This document shows, in pieces, positions 23,793-33,457 of a DNA stretch of 64,000 nt. Both the position numbers and the translations under genes were made by a program. Under the pieces are notes generated by a model. It was given only the letters and a program-made list of their open reading frames with translations. It searched no databases and had not been told where the DNA came from. Origin of the DNA: Phaeodactylibacter xiamenensis (lineage in GTDB: Bacteria > Bacteroidota > Bacteroidia > Chitinophagales > Saprospiraceae); the NCBI RefSeq assembly GCF_000759025.1, contig NZ_JPOS01000083.1, positions 372,001-436,000 of the forward strand. Direction: 5' to 3'. How positions within the stretch are numbered: position 1 is the stretch's first letter; each line of letters opens with the position of its first letter.

Positions 23793-24576
23793 TGCTTTTT
23801 GCAGCTAACGTAGCCTGTAGTTCAGGCATTTTCGCTTTCATTGCCGCATAGCCGACATCATGAATTTCCTGGTATTTATTTAGATGCAAAATGGTGTACT
23901 TGCGGATACCTTCCGGCTCCACCAGCAAATCGCAGAGGTCAATGCTGGGCTGGGTATTGGCTAAAATTGATAAATCGAAGCAGCGCTGAGCGATGCCGAA
24001 AACATTTTTCACCTCATTATTCTCTGCAATAAGCGTAGGCATGACATTAACACCCAACACAAATTCAGACTGATCCCGAATGGCCGCAACGGGCATATTC
24101 TCCAGCAATCCCCCATCCACATACTGCTGCCCGTCAATTTCCACTGGCTGAAAAATGAGCGGGATGGCAGAGGAAGCAGCAACCACATCGAAAAGCGGCC
24201 CACTGTTCCGGATTTCACACGCACCGGTATTCAGATTGGCAATGGCAATATAGCAAGGCAGTTTGAGCGCCTCAAAGCTATCCTCGGCAATGGTTTCCTT
24301 TAGGCGCTCTTGCAGGTAGGTATGCTTGGTAAGACCAGCATAGGGCAGCCCCACTTTAAAAAACTTGAACAAGCTGGCCTGCTTGACCAGTGCCAGTATT
24401 TCAACCGGCGATTTGCCGGATGCGTACAGCGCGGCCACGATAGCTCCGGCACTGGTACCGGATAGCACATCCGGTTTGATGCCATAGTCTTCTAAAGCCT
24501 GAAGCACACCGATATGCGCAATACCGCGTGCGCCTCCTCCGGAAAGGGCAATCCCCAGTTGATATGGTTTTTCCAT
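23785..24576 (-). CDS. Patatin-like phospholipase (RssA type)
   Basis: The 263-aa cytosolic protein has the complete patatin signature: the oxyanion loop SGGGARGIAHIGVLQAL (residues 10-26), the catalytic Ser in GTSAGAIVAALYASG, and the catalytic Asp in DGGLLENMPV, forming a Ser-Asp dyad. The length and the N-terminal position of the motifs match the RssA group. Members hydrolyse lipids at the inner membrane; E. coli RssA has no firmly known role. It follows the terminator of the copper-domain T9SS gene and its 3' end overlaps the convergent phosphoribosyltransferase by 8 bp. Confidence 0.92.
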   Translation of the reverse strand: MEKPYQLGIALSGGGARGIAHIGVLQALEDYGIKPDVLSGTSAGAIVAALYASGKSPVEILALVKQASLFKFFKVGLPYAGLTKHTYLQERLKETIAEDSFEALKLPCYIAIANLNTGACEIRNSGPLFDVVAASSAIPLIFQPVEIDGQQYVDGGLLENMPVAAIRDQSEFVLGVNVMPTLIAENNEVKNVFGIAQRCFDLSILANTQPSIDLCDLLVEPEGIRKYTILHLNKYQEIHDVGYAAMKAKMPELQATLAAKSTS

Positions 24577-24590
24577 GTTGGAAGATTAAC

Positions 24591-24619
24591 AAGGCGGGCC
24601 TGTTGCCAGGGCCCGCCTT
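24591..24619 (-). terminator. Terminator-like hairpin
   Basis: AAGGCGGGCC (24591-24600) pairs with GGCCCGCCTT (24610-24619) around a 9-base loop, downstream of the copper-domain gene. The T-tract on the minus strand is poor (GTTAATC), so its efficiency is uncertain. Confidence 0.5.
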
Positions 24620-24637
24620 GCAGGTTGTTTTTGATCT

Positions 24638-27304
24638 TTATCTAACCATCAGTGGCTCTGTCCAGATATGCTGTCCATTGCGGAATACAACATTGTAGAG
24701 GCCCGCTGGCAGTTGGCCGAGGCTGAGCGTATGCGTACCATAAAGGTTGCGCAGTTGCTGTACGGGCTGCCCCAAAGCATTGAAGAGGGTAACCTGTTCA
24801 ACATCTACTGTGGTTTCTACCAATACCGTACCTTTTGCAGGGTTCGGGAAGACCTTCACCTGCTGCCCAAGCTCCTGATCCACCGTATTATCGATAAACT
24901 GCACATCCTCCAGATAGCGGGGAATGATCTGATAACCCTCATCAAACGGGCTGTCGGAGTCAAACTGACCACCGATGCCGGTAATGGAAAGCGGAGAATT
25001 ACCAGGGGAAAGGGAACCTGCCAGGGTCGTGTTATTGTCAATACGTACGGTAAAAGTATTCACCCCATCTGTCACTTCCACATTAAAGGAGGCACCGGAA
25101 TCATCCCATAACGACGGTTCTACAAGGGTCACACCAAATAAATTGACTAGACTGGATTCAGTCGACTCATTAAGTGAAGTGACTAGTTCCGGATCCACCA
25201 GACTGTTACCTGTACTCACCACCTCCAGCTCTTCCAATCCAATCTGCGTTAAGCCATTAAACTGCTCAATCATACCCCGGACCACCAACTCATCGCCCTC
25301 GGTTACCGTATAGCCAAAGTCCTCGCTGGCACTGAAGACGCCAATGCCTTCGCCGGTTGCATCTATGAGGGTGAATTGCAGGCCACTGCCGCGCAGATTG
25401 ACACCGTATACGATGCCCTGCAATTCACAGGCAACGCCCAGGGAATCGGCCACGCCATCATTATCTACAGTAGTCACAGTGCCTATGCTGTAGGGTGGGA
25501 AGTCTGATCCACCACTGCCTGAGTCATAAGGGTCAATATCTGCCATATAGCGGGGCAGCAGCTGATAGCCTTCATCAAACGGTGAACTGCTGTCAAACTG
25601 CCCGCCAATACCCGTCACATTGAAAGTGCCGGTTGGAGCGGGCAAATCGAAGAGGTCCACATCGTTATCAATACGCACGGTGATGGTGTTGGTGCCATCA
25701 GTGACGTCTACGTTGAAGCCGGAGAAGCCGTCTCCCCATGCAGCGGGATCAACCAGTGTGACGTTTTCAATCGTGACGAGCTGAGACTCGGTTGCTTCGC
25801 CAAGTGCGGTGATAATATCAGGAGTTTGCAGGGCATTATCAGCTGAAATAAAAGTGACGTTCTCCACTTCAACCTGTATCAGGCCATTGAACTGATCAAC
25901 CACACCTTCCACGAGCACCTGATCACCTTCAGTGACAGTATAGCCAAAGTTTTGGTTGCCACTAAATACGCCGATGCCATCTCCAGCCTCGTCAATGATA
26001 GTGAACTGCAGGCCCTCCGGACGGAGGTTTACCCCATGCACCACACCACGAAGGGCGCAGGTCACACCAAGAGAATCGGCGGCGCCATCTGCATCAGTGG
26101 TGGTCACCGTACCAATTGGGTACTCCGGATAATCCACGGGGCAAAGCACATTCACGGTTACCGTTGCGGAGGAACAGCCATCCGCATCACAAATTTCATA
26201 ATCGAAAGTCGCCTCGCCACAGAAACCGGCATCCGGAGCGTAGTCCACCTGATTGTCTGCATTGAGCACAGCTGTACCATTGGTATTTGCACCGGTCGTC
26301 AGTTCCACGGAAGTCAGTGGGTTGGGGGTTTGGTCATTGGCCAGGATATCAATGGTGATCCCGGTTTCAAAATCGGTAGTCACGACATCATTATTTGCGG
26401 AAATCATAGCTGTGCCACTTGGGCTGTAGGTACCAACTGGTACGGGAACAGCCGCACCGGCATTAGTCGCCTCATCGTCCAGCGCATTCGGGCCGCTAAA
26501 GGACCAGTTACCGAGCACAAAAGTACTGCCATCCGGCCCGGTACCATCAACCCGGTAGGCCCATCCATCCTGGTATTCCCATGCAGTACCAGTGCCATCC
26601 ACATTGATCTCACCGAAGACGTCGATGACGTTGCCCTCAAAAAACAGCTCTATCGCATCGTCCCCATTAATACTTACGGCAGCACCAGTTTCATCTGTGA
26701 AATCCGGGGCAAACCCAAAGAAATCCTGGAAGGCTATACCGTCCCCACTCGTGAGATACAGGTATTGCCCTTCGGAAGCGCTAACGGCCGGGAAGGTGTA
26801 TTCTTCCCCATCCGTACCACCGCCGTTGGTGGCAGAACCTACACCGTAGACACTCAGGTCGGCAATATCTGCAGTGGCGTAGACCTCAATGCCTTTAGGC
26901 AGGCCACCAGGCAGCGGGCCATCGTATACTGCGGTCAGGATAAGTGCGGGGTTGCCAGCAGGTGCGTTTTCCACCGTGACCGTACCCACCATGCCCAGCC
27001 CCGCATGCGGGTCACATTGATAGGTGTAAGTCCCGGGGATGGTAAAGACATATTGGTAAGTCCAGGCGCTGGAGCTGGCGTTGCCGTTGCTAAAGCTTTC
27101 CGGGTTGTCCGGATAGACCGATTGGTCGCCGTTTACATTATGGAAGCCGTTGAGGTTAGTCCAGGTAACGGTATCCCCTACGCTGATGGTCAGGTTTTCG
27201 GGGCTGTAAAAGTTGCTTTGCACATCAACGGCAAAGTTTTGTTGGGCCTGCACACAAAACGAAAGTGCAGTGATCAGCAGGAGAAGTGTCATCATTCTTT
27301 TCAT
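24638..27304 (-). CDS. T9SS-exported protein with type 1 copper domain, lamin-tail and OB-type domains
   Basis: The 888-aa precursor starts with a signal peptide (MKRMMTLLLLITALSFCVQAQ). The plastocyanin-like domain (about 22-110) keeps all four type 1 copper ligands: His in NGFHNVNG, Cys and His in YQCDPHAG, and Met in GLGMVG. Next are a lamin-tail-like domain (about 115-295, KGIEVYATADIADL and ELFFEGNVIDVFG), an Ig/cadherin-like domain (VELTTGANTNGTAVLNADNQV), and two similar OB-type domains with YxIGTVTTxDxDGxADSLG starts. A T9SS sorting domain ends it (KVFPNPAKGTVLVETTVDV). Lamin-tail plus OB modules occur in secreted nucleases, but no nuclease domain is present. Function unknown; copper binding is well supported. 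Confidence 0.83.
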   Translation of the reverse strand: MKRMMTLLLLITALSFCVQAQQNFAVDVQSNFYSPENLTISVGDTVTWTNLNGFHNVNGDQSVYPDNPESFSNGNASSSAWTYQYVFTIPGTYTYQCDPHAGLGMVGTVTVENAPAGNPALILTAVYDGPLPGGLPKGIEVYATADIADLSVYGVGSATNGGGTDGEEYTFPAVSASEGQYLYLTSGDGIAFQDFFGFAPDFTDETGAAVSINGDDAIELFFEGNVIDVFGEINVDGTGTAWEYQDGWAYRVDGTGPDGSTFVLGNWSFSGPNALDDEATNAGAAVPVPVGTYSPSGTAMISANNDVVTTDFETGITIDILANDQTPNPLTSVELTTGANTNGTAVLNADNQVDYAPDAGFCGEATFDYEICDADGCSSATVTVNVLCPVDYPEYPIGTVTTTDADGAADSLGVTCALRGVVHGVNLRPEGLQFTIIDEAGDGIGVFSGNQNFGYTVTEGDQVLVEGVVDQFNGLIQVEVENVTFISADNALQTPDIITALGEATESQLVTIENVTLVDPAAWGDGFSGFNVDVTDGTNTITVRIDNDVDLFDLPAPTGTFNVTGIGGQFDSSSPFDEGYQLLPRYMADIDPYDSGSGGSDFPPYSIGTVTTVDNDGVADSLGVACELQGIVYGVNLRGSGLQFTLIDATGEGIGVFSASEDFGYTVTEGDELVVRGMIEQFNGLTQIGLEELEVVSTGNSLVDPELVTSLNESTESSLVNLFGVTLVEPSLWDDSGASFNVEVTDGVNTFTVRIDNNTTLAGSLSPGNSPLSITGIGGQFDSDSPFDEGYQIIPRYLEDVQFIDNTVDQELGQQVKVFPNPAKGTVLVETTVDVEQVTLFNALGQPVQQLRNLYGTHTLSLGQLPAGLYNVVFRNGQHIWTEPLMVR

Positions 27305-27337
27305 AAAACGGAATTTTAGTTTTGACTGAGTGCAGCA

Positions 27338-27345
27338 CAAAAATA
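27338..27345 (-). promoter_or_regulatory. -7 promoter box of the copper-domain gene
   Basis: The minus strand reads TATTTTTG (TAnnTTTG), 34 bases upstream of the ATG at 27304. Two TTTG motifs lie further upstream but closer than the usual 19-base spacing. Confidence 0.45.
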
Positions 27346-27441
27346 GGGCAAATGGAAGCAAATGGCTGAATGCCAGCCTAAATCTTTGTGTTAAGTATTT
27401 GACTGAGGAAATGAGCGCCGGTTTTTGGGCTGTCCAAAAGC

Positions 27442-27479
27442 ACGAAGCGCCTGCCAGGCAGTGCCGGCAGACGCTTCGT
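27442..27479 (-). terminator. Hairpin downstream of the TonB receptor fragment
   Basis: ACGAAGCG-C-CTGCC pairs with GGCAG-A-CGCTTCGT around about 10 bases. On the minus strand it is followed by GTGCTTTTGG, a short T-tract. It lies between the TonB receptor stop and the copper-domain gene, suiting a terminator. Confidence 0.5.
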
Positions 27480-27568
27480 CATAAGTGTTTCGTAAACTAA
27501 GCGCAGATAGCAAGAAGTAGCTTAAGCACTTCTGTTGCAACTGCACAAAAACGGAACGTCATCAACGC

Positions 27569-30500
27569 TTAGAAAATCACTTTCGCACCTATCTGCAGGC
27601 GCCAGGTGTTGCCAAGAACGTTGGTTGTTGTGCGGTAAGTTTCAGTTGGAAACTCAGATGTACCTCCAATTGTGTTCAAACGGTATACCGGCTCGCCAGC
27701 ATCGTTCACACCGCGGTAGTTGAGGAGGTTACGCTGCCATGGCACTTCAGGCACACCCCACTCACTCTTAAACATGTTTCCAATATTGATAAAGTCAAAA
27801 GAAAGCTGCAGCTTAGGCATGTCCTCTTTTCCAAAGAAGTTCACATCCTGAAGAATACGCAAGTCAAAGCGGTTCACCCAAGGCAAGAGTGCGCCGTTTC
27901 GCTCAGCTACTTCACCGCGAATTTCGCTCAGGTAAGGATCCTGGTCGATGTAAGCGTCAAGCAATGCCTGCTGACGAGACTCAGAGATGGTCTCACCGTC
28001 AAGTTCGAAGGCTTCAAAATTCAGCTCACTTGCAGAATTAGGAACGTAAATCAAGCGATCAGAAGCATCACCGAAGTTACCAGAGTAGGTGTAGGAGAAT
28101 CGGCCAAAGTCGCCGCCTTCGTAGAATACGCTAAGTGTTGTTCCTCCCTTCTGATAGCCGAGGTTACCAATAACACGGTTAGGCTGATCGAATCCAGCGA
28201 AACCAAGCTCCGGGTTGTTACGGTTTTCCTGAACAGTAGCTGTCCACAGAGAAACGGCCTGAGAACCACCAGCTGCATCAAGATCACGTGCACGTGAACG
28301 CGTGTAAGCAGCCATGGCAAAGAAGCCATTATCAAATTGCTTGGAAAGCTGAACAGTCGCCGCGAAGTAGTCTGCCTTTTCGCTTGCATTGGTCAGGTAG
28401 AAAACGTTGCGGAAGTCTTCGTCATTGCTGTAACCACTCAAACCTGGCTGATCTGTCCAGTAGCCACGCTGATCAGGACCGTTGAAGGTCTCGTCAGCAT
28501 CACGCAGTACGGCGTTGTAAGCAACAGGCGTGTGCACGTCACGGTTGTACATGAACTCCAACGTCAGATCAATACCACCAGGCAGTTTCTGGTCAAGACC
28601 AATGTTTGATCTCCAAACCTGTGGCAGGCGGAACTCTGTGTCTGTCAGGTTCAGCTCATTGGAAAGCGTCTGACCTGGATTTTCAGGATTGTAAGCGGTT
28701 ACGTCAGGGTTAAAGACGATACCCTCATCGATTACTTCCTGACCTTCGAAGCCAAGGCCACCCCGAACTACACCGGAGCCGTTAACCTGGTTGGAAAGCC
28801 ATACGAAAGGAATACGGCCGGAGAACAGGCCTGTACCACCACGGATAACCGTACTGCGGTCACCATTCACATCATAGTTGAAACCTACACGTGGAGAGAA
28901 CAGTGGGTTGACATCAGGGAATACGCTTACGTCAGGCATAAAGGTATCGCCATCATTGTCTGTGAATGTTTTGTTCTCTGCAGCAAGCAGTTCGTTCTGA
29001 GGCAGATCAATTGGGTAGAACGGCAGGTCTACACGCAAACCACCAGTAAGCTTAAAGTTTTCATTGACCTGATATTCGTCCTGAATGTATACACCAATCT
29101 GACCGAACCGGGTCTCATCGGTAGGAGGCGTGGTAGAGCCGTCAAGTGCGTAGCTTTTTGCGAAAGCGTCAGGGAACACAGACTGATCCTGATTGATGAC
29201 CGCATCAACAAAGTTCTGATAACCGATAAAACGGTAGAAGCCGTTGAATACCGGGTTAAAGGCATTGTCGAAGGTCATGTACTCGAAGTTGACACCGGCA
29301 GTAACCGTGTGGCGATCGAGGAAGAAAGTAGTATTATTGGTAACGTTGAGCACGTTATTTTCAAGCAGGTTGCCTACGCTGAACAGCTCGTTACCCATAG
29401 TCATGTAGTAAAGGAGGTTGCCAGATGCATCCGGCTCCAGGACTTCGATGAAGGGGAAGGCCTGATCACCAGGAATACCACGGCGGGGGTCAGCAATCTG
29501 AGTGTAACCTACGTTCAACTGATTGGACACTTTGTTACCGAAGATAGAGTTCAGTTCCGCTACATATGAGCGCACATTGCGGTCATTAGTGTAGTTGTTG
29601 TTACGGAAGTTGATGTTCTCCACGCCCTGACGGGTAGTATTCCGGTAGCGGGTCTGAATGAAGCGAATAGAGTTGTTGTTGGTAGGGATATCGCTGAAAG
29701 AAGAGTAATCATTGAAGCGGAAGCTCGCTTTGTGATTCTCGCTGATGTTATAGTCAAGGCGAACATTGATACGCTGCTGCTCAGAAGCGAAGCCATATCC
29801 ATCGGGAGCACCAACGTCATAGCCATAGAGGCTCTGAATCTGGTCACGTACGAAGTTGGCTTCCTCAATTGGCACGCGTGAGATTACCAGGCCATCTGGC
29901 TCTTCACCTGGCCGTGCAGCACTCTTGATGAAAGGAGGAGGAGAGGTTTCCACTTCTCTTTCGTAAGCAGCAAAAAAGAACAGTTTGTTCTTGATGATTG
30001 GCCCACCCAGTGTAGCACCGTAAATCTCGTTGCGGGAGTCAGGAATGTCTATCGCCAAATCGCCAACTCTGTTACCCTGCATCTGATCGTTGCGGATGAG
30101 GTAGTAGGCAGAACCACTAAACTTGTTGGTACCAGACTTGGTCACTGCGTTGACAGAAGCACCGGTAAAGCCAGAATAACGCACGTCGTAAGGTGCCAGG
30201 TTTACACTAACCGCTTCGATGGCATCCAGAGAAATTGGATTGCCGCCTGCAAACTGTGCAGAGCCAAGACCAAAGTTGTTGTTATAGATGTTACCATCTA
30301 TGGTGTAGTTGTTAAAACGGGAGTTGGTACCCGCAAAAGACGTTCCGTTAGACTGTGGCGTCAAACGCGTAAAGTCATTGATGCTACGGCTGATGGTTGG
30401 CAGTGCAGTGATCTTTTCTGAAGAAATGTTCACGGCAGAGCCTGTTTTGCCATCAGTAAAGCGGCTGTCGCGATCCGCTAAGACGAGTACCTCGTCAATA

Positions 30501-30723
30501 GCAACTGCGCCATCACTCAGTTCAAAGTCAATGATGGAAGAGTTGCCCAGCGTAAGGAAAATCCCTTCCTGCTTTTGGCTTTCGTACCCAACATAGGTGA
30601 CTTCAATTTCGTACGGGCCGCCAACACGCATACCCTGGATCGTATAGTAACCAGAGGCGTTTGTAAAAGTCCCGTAAGTTGAACCGGAAGGCGTGTGTAC
30701 GGCACGGATGGTAGCACCAACTA
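27569..30723 (-). pseudogene. Oar-like TonB-dependent receptor, main fragment cut by IS630 element
   Basis: About 1,050 codons remain in frame. A carboxypeptidase-regulatory-like domain comes first (GATIRAVHTPSGSTYGTFTNASGYY to YEIEVTYVGYESQKQEG). A plug domain follows (ITALPTISRSINDFTRLTPQ, FNNYTIDGNIYNNNFG, VDAIEAVSVN-like VNLAPYDVRYSGFTGASVNAVTKSGTNKFSG). The rest is a large barrel ending TWRLQIGAKVIF. These match Oar-type receptors. The signal peptide lies on the other side of the insertion (32090-32205). A Met inside the insertion element would give a protein without a signal, which could not reach the outer membrane, so the gene is inactivated. The frame is otherwise free of damage, indicating a recent event. 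Confidence 0.9.
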
Positions 30724-30778
30724 GTGGCTTAAGACATAAATAATTGATAATTTTAAACGTTCTTTGACAGAAAATACC

Positions 30779-31309
30779 ATGGGAAGAGGCCAAGCACCGG
30801 CTGCCCCAATCCCGATGACTCTACTACAAAAGGAGATATTGCAGGATATAGGGCGCCGGCATACGACAAGCCAGCAACTAGCCAAGCGCATCAAGCTATT
30901 GCTAATGGCCAATCAAGGACAAAGCAATTCCCACATCAAAAGGGAACTGGATATTTCACTGAATACGGTAAAATCCTGGCGCAGGCGCTGGGAGGCAGAC
31001 TATGATAATTTGGTATCCTATGAATCGTATTTGGAGAATCAAGAAGTGAGCCCCTTGGATTTACGCAAACGTTTAATCAGTACGTTAAAAGACTCGCCTC
31101 GTTCGGGAGCGCCGAAAACCATCACCTTAGCCCAGGAAAAACAGATCATAGCCCTAGCCTGCGAGCCCCCAGCCGATTACCAGGTAGAAATGGCTGATTG
31201 GACGCACGAGATGCTGGCCAAAGTTGCCATAGCGAAAGGCATCGTGGCCAGTATTTCCTCCCGGCAAGTAGGGAGGATTTTAAAAAAGCAGCCCTCTTCA
31301 GCCTCATAA
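30779..31309 (+). CDS. IS630 transposase, N-terminal DNA-binding part
   Basis: The 176-aa product contains the two helix-turn-helix units of IS630 transposases: LAKRIKLLLMANQGQSNSHIKRELDISLNTVKSWRRRW and, after a linker (SPRSGAPKTITLAQEKQII), a second winged-helix segment ending SSRQVGRILKK. It then goes out of frame and stops at 31307-31309. A slippery run AAAAAAG lies at 31282-31288 just before the point where similarity to IS630 transposases moves to another frame. The ATG at 30779 is preferred over a TTG at 30764. It could act alone as a DNA-binding regulator or be the first half of a frameshifted transposase. Confidence 0.85.
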   Translation: MGRGQAPAAPIPMTLLQKEILQDIGRRHTTSQQLAKRIKLLLMANQGQSNSHIKRELDISLNTVKSWRRRWEADYDNLVSYESYLENQEVSPLDLRKRLISTLKDSPRSGAPKTITLAQEKQIIALACEPPADYQVEMADWTHEMLAKVAIAKGIVASISSRQVGRILKKQPSSAS

Positions 31310-31355
31310 ATCAGAGTATTGGCTATTCCCAAAGATCGAAGATTGGGGAGCCTTC

Positions 31356-32060
31356 GTGCTCAGGGTTGCTTTGGTTTGCCAGTTCATTCTCGATTCTGTG
31401 CTGCGCAAGCACCCCAACCGCCATGTCATAAGCATCGACGAAAAAACGGGTATCCAGGCTATAGAGCGTGCCAAAGGTGCAGCCCCCAAAAGCAAGGGGG
31501 CACACCAACGGGTGGAATATGAGTACATCCGTCACGGTACAACGACGCTGATTGCCGCTAACAACGTGGAAAATGGCCAGGTCATCAATTACCGTATGGG
31601 AGACACTCGGGATGAAACAGATTATGCTGACTTCATCAAATGCACCGTCCATGCACTGCCAGAAATGGACCAGGTTATTATTTTGTCCGACCAGCTCAAT
31701 ACCCATATGTCGGAATCGCTGGTCCGCTGGATTGCCGAGTGCGAAGGGTATGATGAAGGCCTGGGCACAAAAGGCCGGGAGGGCATCTTAAAAAACATGG
31801 TAACTCGTAGGCGTTTCCTGGAAAAAGAAGAGCACCGTATCAGATTTGTCTTCACGCCCAAGCATTGCTCCTGGCTCAACCCAATCGAAAATTGGTTCGC
31901 TAAGCTGCAGCGTCATGTGATTAGCAATGGCAATTTTTCTTCAGTCGAAGAGCTACAAATCAAAATAGAAGCCTACGTGGCTTTTTACAATGAGTGCTTG
32001 GCTAAACCTCTAAAATGGAAATTTAAAGGCTTCGACAAGGACCGGGAACCTCTCATTTAA
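31356..32060 (+). CDS. IS630 transposase, DDE catalytic part
   Basis: About 234 codons with the IS630 catalytic triad: Asp in VISIDEKTGIQA, Asp in IILSDQLNTHMS, and the final acidic residue in FTPKHCSWLNPIENWF. The frame is open upstream of the GTG at 31356 to about 31295, where QPHKSEYWLFPKIEDW continues the expected protein. The DDE part therefore belongs to the same polypeptide as the upstream ORF and needs a net +1 frame change between about 31282 and 31300. All catalytic residues are kept, so activity depends on whether frameshifting occurs. Confidence 0.87.
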   Translation: MLRVALVCQFILDSVLRKHPNRHVISIDEKTGIQAIERAKGAAPKSKGAHQRVEYEYIRHGTTTLIAANNVENGQVINYRMGDTRDETDYADFIKCTVHALPEMDQVIILSDQLNTHMSESLVRWIAECEGYDEGLGTKGREGILKNMVTRRRFLEKEEHRIRFVFTPKHCSWLNPIENWFAKLQRHVISNGNFSSVEELQIKIEAYVAFYNECLAKPLKWKFKGFDKDREPLI

Positions 32061-32089
32061 ATTGTCAGAAACTTATGTCTTAAGCCACT

Positions 32090-32205
32090 AGTTCTGTGCC
32101 ATCGGTATCAACGACACGACCGCTGATACTACTAGTCGTGATCTGAGCATTAACTGCCAGGCTTAGCAGCAAAAATGCACACAAACTAAGGAGTTTGGTC
32201 CTCAT
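32090..32205 (-). pseudogene. TonB receptor N-terminal fragment (signal peptide)
   Basis: Starting at the ATG 32203-32205, this fragment encodes MRTKLLSLCAFLLLSLAVNAQ, a clear signal peptide, then ITTSSISGRVVDTDGTE, the start of the carboxypeptidase-regulatory-like domain. It joins precisely with the fragment at 27569-30723 when the IS630 element and one TA are removed. Confidence 0.92.
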
Positions 32206-32289
32206 AAGAGTTGAAATTTAAAGTTCGGAGTGTAAAAAATAGTGAGTTCTGAAATTTAAATCATTACAGGGCATTTCCTATAATTTACG

Positions 32290-32297
32290 CAAAGGTA
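32290..32297 (-). promoter_or_regulatory. -7 promoter box of the TonB receptor gene
   Basis: The minus strand reads TACCTTTG (TAnnTTTG), about 85 bases upstream of the receptor ATG at 32205. This is the only candidate promoter seen in the gap 32206-32562, which otherwise holds AT-rich sequence with no gene. Transcription from here would now run into the IS element. Confidence 0.5.
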
Positions 32298-32562
32298 AAT
32301 ACGGTATGTTAAGTTAATGTAAATAAGGTTTTATTTTGTGTATAAAAATCTCCTGCCCCGGCACAACACACTTCCCGGTCAAAACCTTATACTTTCGTTT
32401 GGGGGGCTATGCCAAAACGTTTCTAAGAAAAGACAGGCACTCCAAATTTTATCCCGAAACCTAATACGTATACGATTCGTTTTTTTCTATAAGATTTAGA
32501 AACAAATACCTTAATATCCTCGTTATTAGCCTAACAAATGCACAAAAACCTAACCCAAACTC

Positions 32563-33456
32563 ATGCGAACACTTTTAATCTGTGTGGGCTTACTACTGCT
32601 CGCACCTGCCCTCGGGGGGCAAAAAATGTCGAACCCCTCTTTCGACCTATCTTCTGTTGTTTACGAGCAGCGTATTCCTTCCACTCCTGTTGCTTCAGTC
32701 AAACATTCGGTTAGCAGACCCCTGATCAGTGCGCACAGAGGTGGGCGCTTTATTGCCGGCTACCCGGAAAATGCATTGGAGACGTTCCAGTTTGTTGCTA
32801 AACAAGCGCCGGTTATAGTAGAGTGTGATGTGAATATGTCCGTCGACAGTGTCCTTTTCCTGCTCCACGATAATACCCTGAACCGGACAACTACGGGCTA
32901 CGGGCCGGCACAGGAAACGCTTTGGTCAGAAATTCACGATCTTTTCCTAAAGGATGACTATGGCACCGTTACCCGTTACCACCCGCCCAGCCTGGAGGAG
33001 GTCTTGCACTGGGCAGGCAGAGGATATCAAGTTACACTTGATGTGAAACGGGGCGTACCTGTAGAAATAGTAGTGAAAACGGTGCGGAATATGGGGGCGA
33101 TTGATTACGCCTCTGTCATCACCTATAATTATGAAGATGCACTTAGGGCTTATCTTGAAGACCCGCGGATCAAAATCTCCGTCAGCATTCGCAATGAGGA
33201 AGAACTCAAACGCTACATAGATGGACCGTTTAACCTTAAAAATCTTATGGCTTTTACCGGCCTTACAGAGCGGCCCGCCTCATTTTACCGGCAGCTTAAA
33301 GACGCTGGTATCACGGTGATTATCGGAACGATCGGCAACCTCGACCAAAGCGCGACTGCAAAGGGCGACCGCGTTTACCACCAACTCTACAAAGCAGGTG
33401 CTGATATTTTGGCTACAGACCGCCCGCTGGCCGTTCATAAGGCGTTTTTGGATTGA
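32563..33456 (+). CDS. Glycerophosphodiester phosphodiesterase family protein, exported
   Basis: The 297-aa precursor has a signal peptide (MRTLLICVGLLLLAPALGGQ). Its TIM-barrel GDPD domain starts at ISAHRGGRFIAGYPENALETF and has the metal-binding Glu and Asp in IVECDVNMSVDSV and the catalytic His in FLLHDNTLNRTTTG. Later it has KRGVPVEIVVKTV and ADILATDRPLAVHKAF, the usual ending. GDPDs split glycerophosphodiesters into glycerol-3-phosphate and an alcohol, here probably in the periplasm for phosphate or lipid recycling. A perfect inverted repeat follows the stop codon. Confidence 0.9.
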   Translation: MRTLLICVGLLLLAPALGGQKMSNPSFDLSSVVYEQRIPSTPVASVKHSVSRPLISAHRGGRFIAGYPENALETFQFVAKQAPVIVECDVNMSVDSVLFLLHDNTLNRTTTGYGPAQETLWSEIHDLFLKDDYGTVTRYHPPSLEEVLHWAGRGYQVTLDVKRGVPVEIVVKTVRNMGAIDYASVITYNYEDALRAYLEDPRIKISVSIRNEEELKRYIDGPFNLKNLMAFTGLTERPASFYRQLKDAGITVIIGTIGNLDQSATAKGDRVYHQLYKAGADILATDRPLAVHKAFLD

Positions 33457-33457
33457 A

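Larger units (their letters stand above)
30724..32088 (+). mobile_element. IS630-family insertion sequence inside the TonB receptor gene
   Basis: This 1,365-bp element has perfect 16-bp terminal inverted repeats (GTGGCTTAAGACATAA) that continue imperfectly to about 30 bp. It is flanked by TA on both sides (30722-30723 and 32089-32090), the target duplication of IS630/Tc1 elements. Removing the element and one TA rejoins the receptor frame through ...DTDGTE-LVGATIRAV. It carries a helix-turn-helix ORF and a DDE ORF on the plus strand, opposite to the host gene. Confidence 0.93.

Noticed and set aside
25952-27319. 455-codon plus-strand open frame opposite the copper-domain T9SS gene
   Set aside because: Pure antisense of a convincing gene with signal peptide, copper ligands and sorting domain; the frame has no recognisable domain and an unlikely composition (rich in Thr, His, Cys).
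30724-30793. New start codon for the TonB receptor supplied by the insertion element
   Set aside because: The resulting N terminus (MASSHGIFCQRTF...) is not a signal peptide, so the protein could not be exported; I treat the gene as broken.
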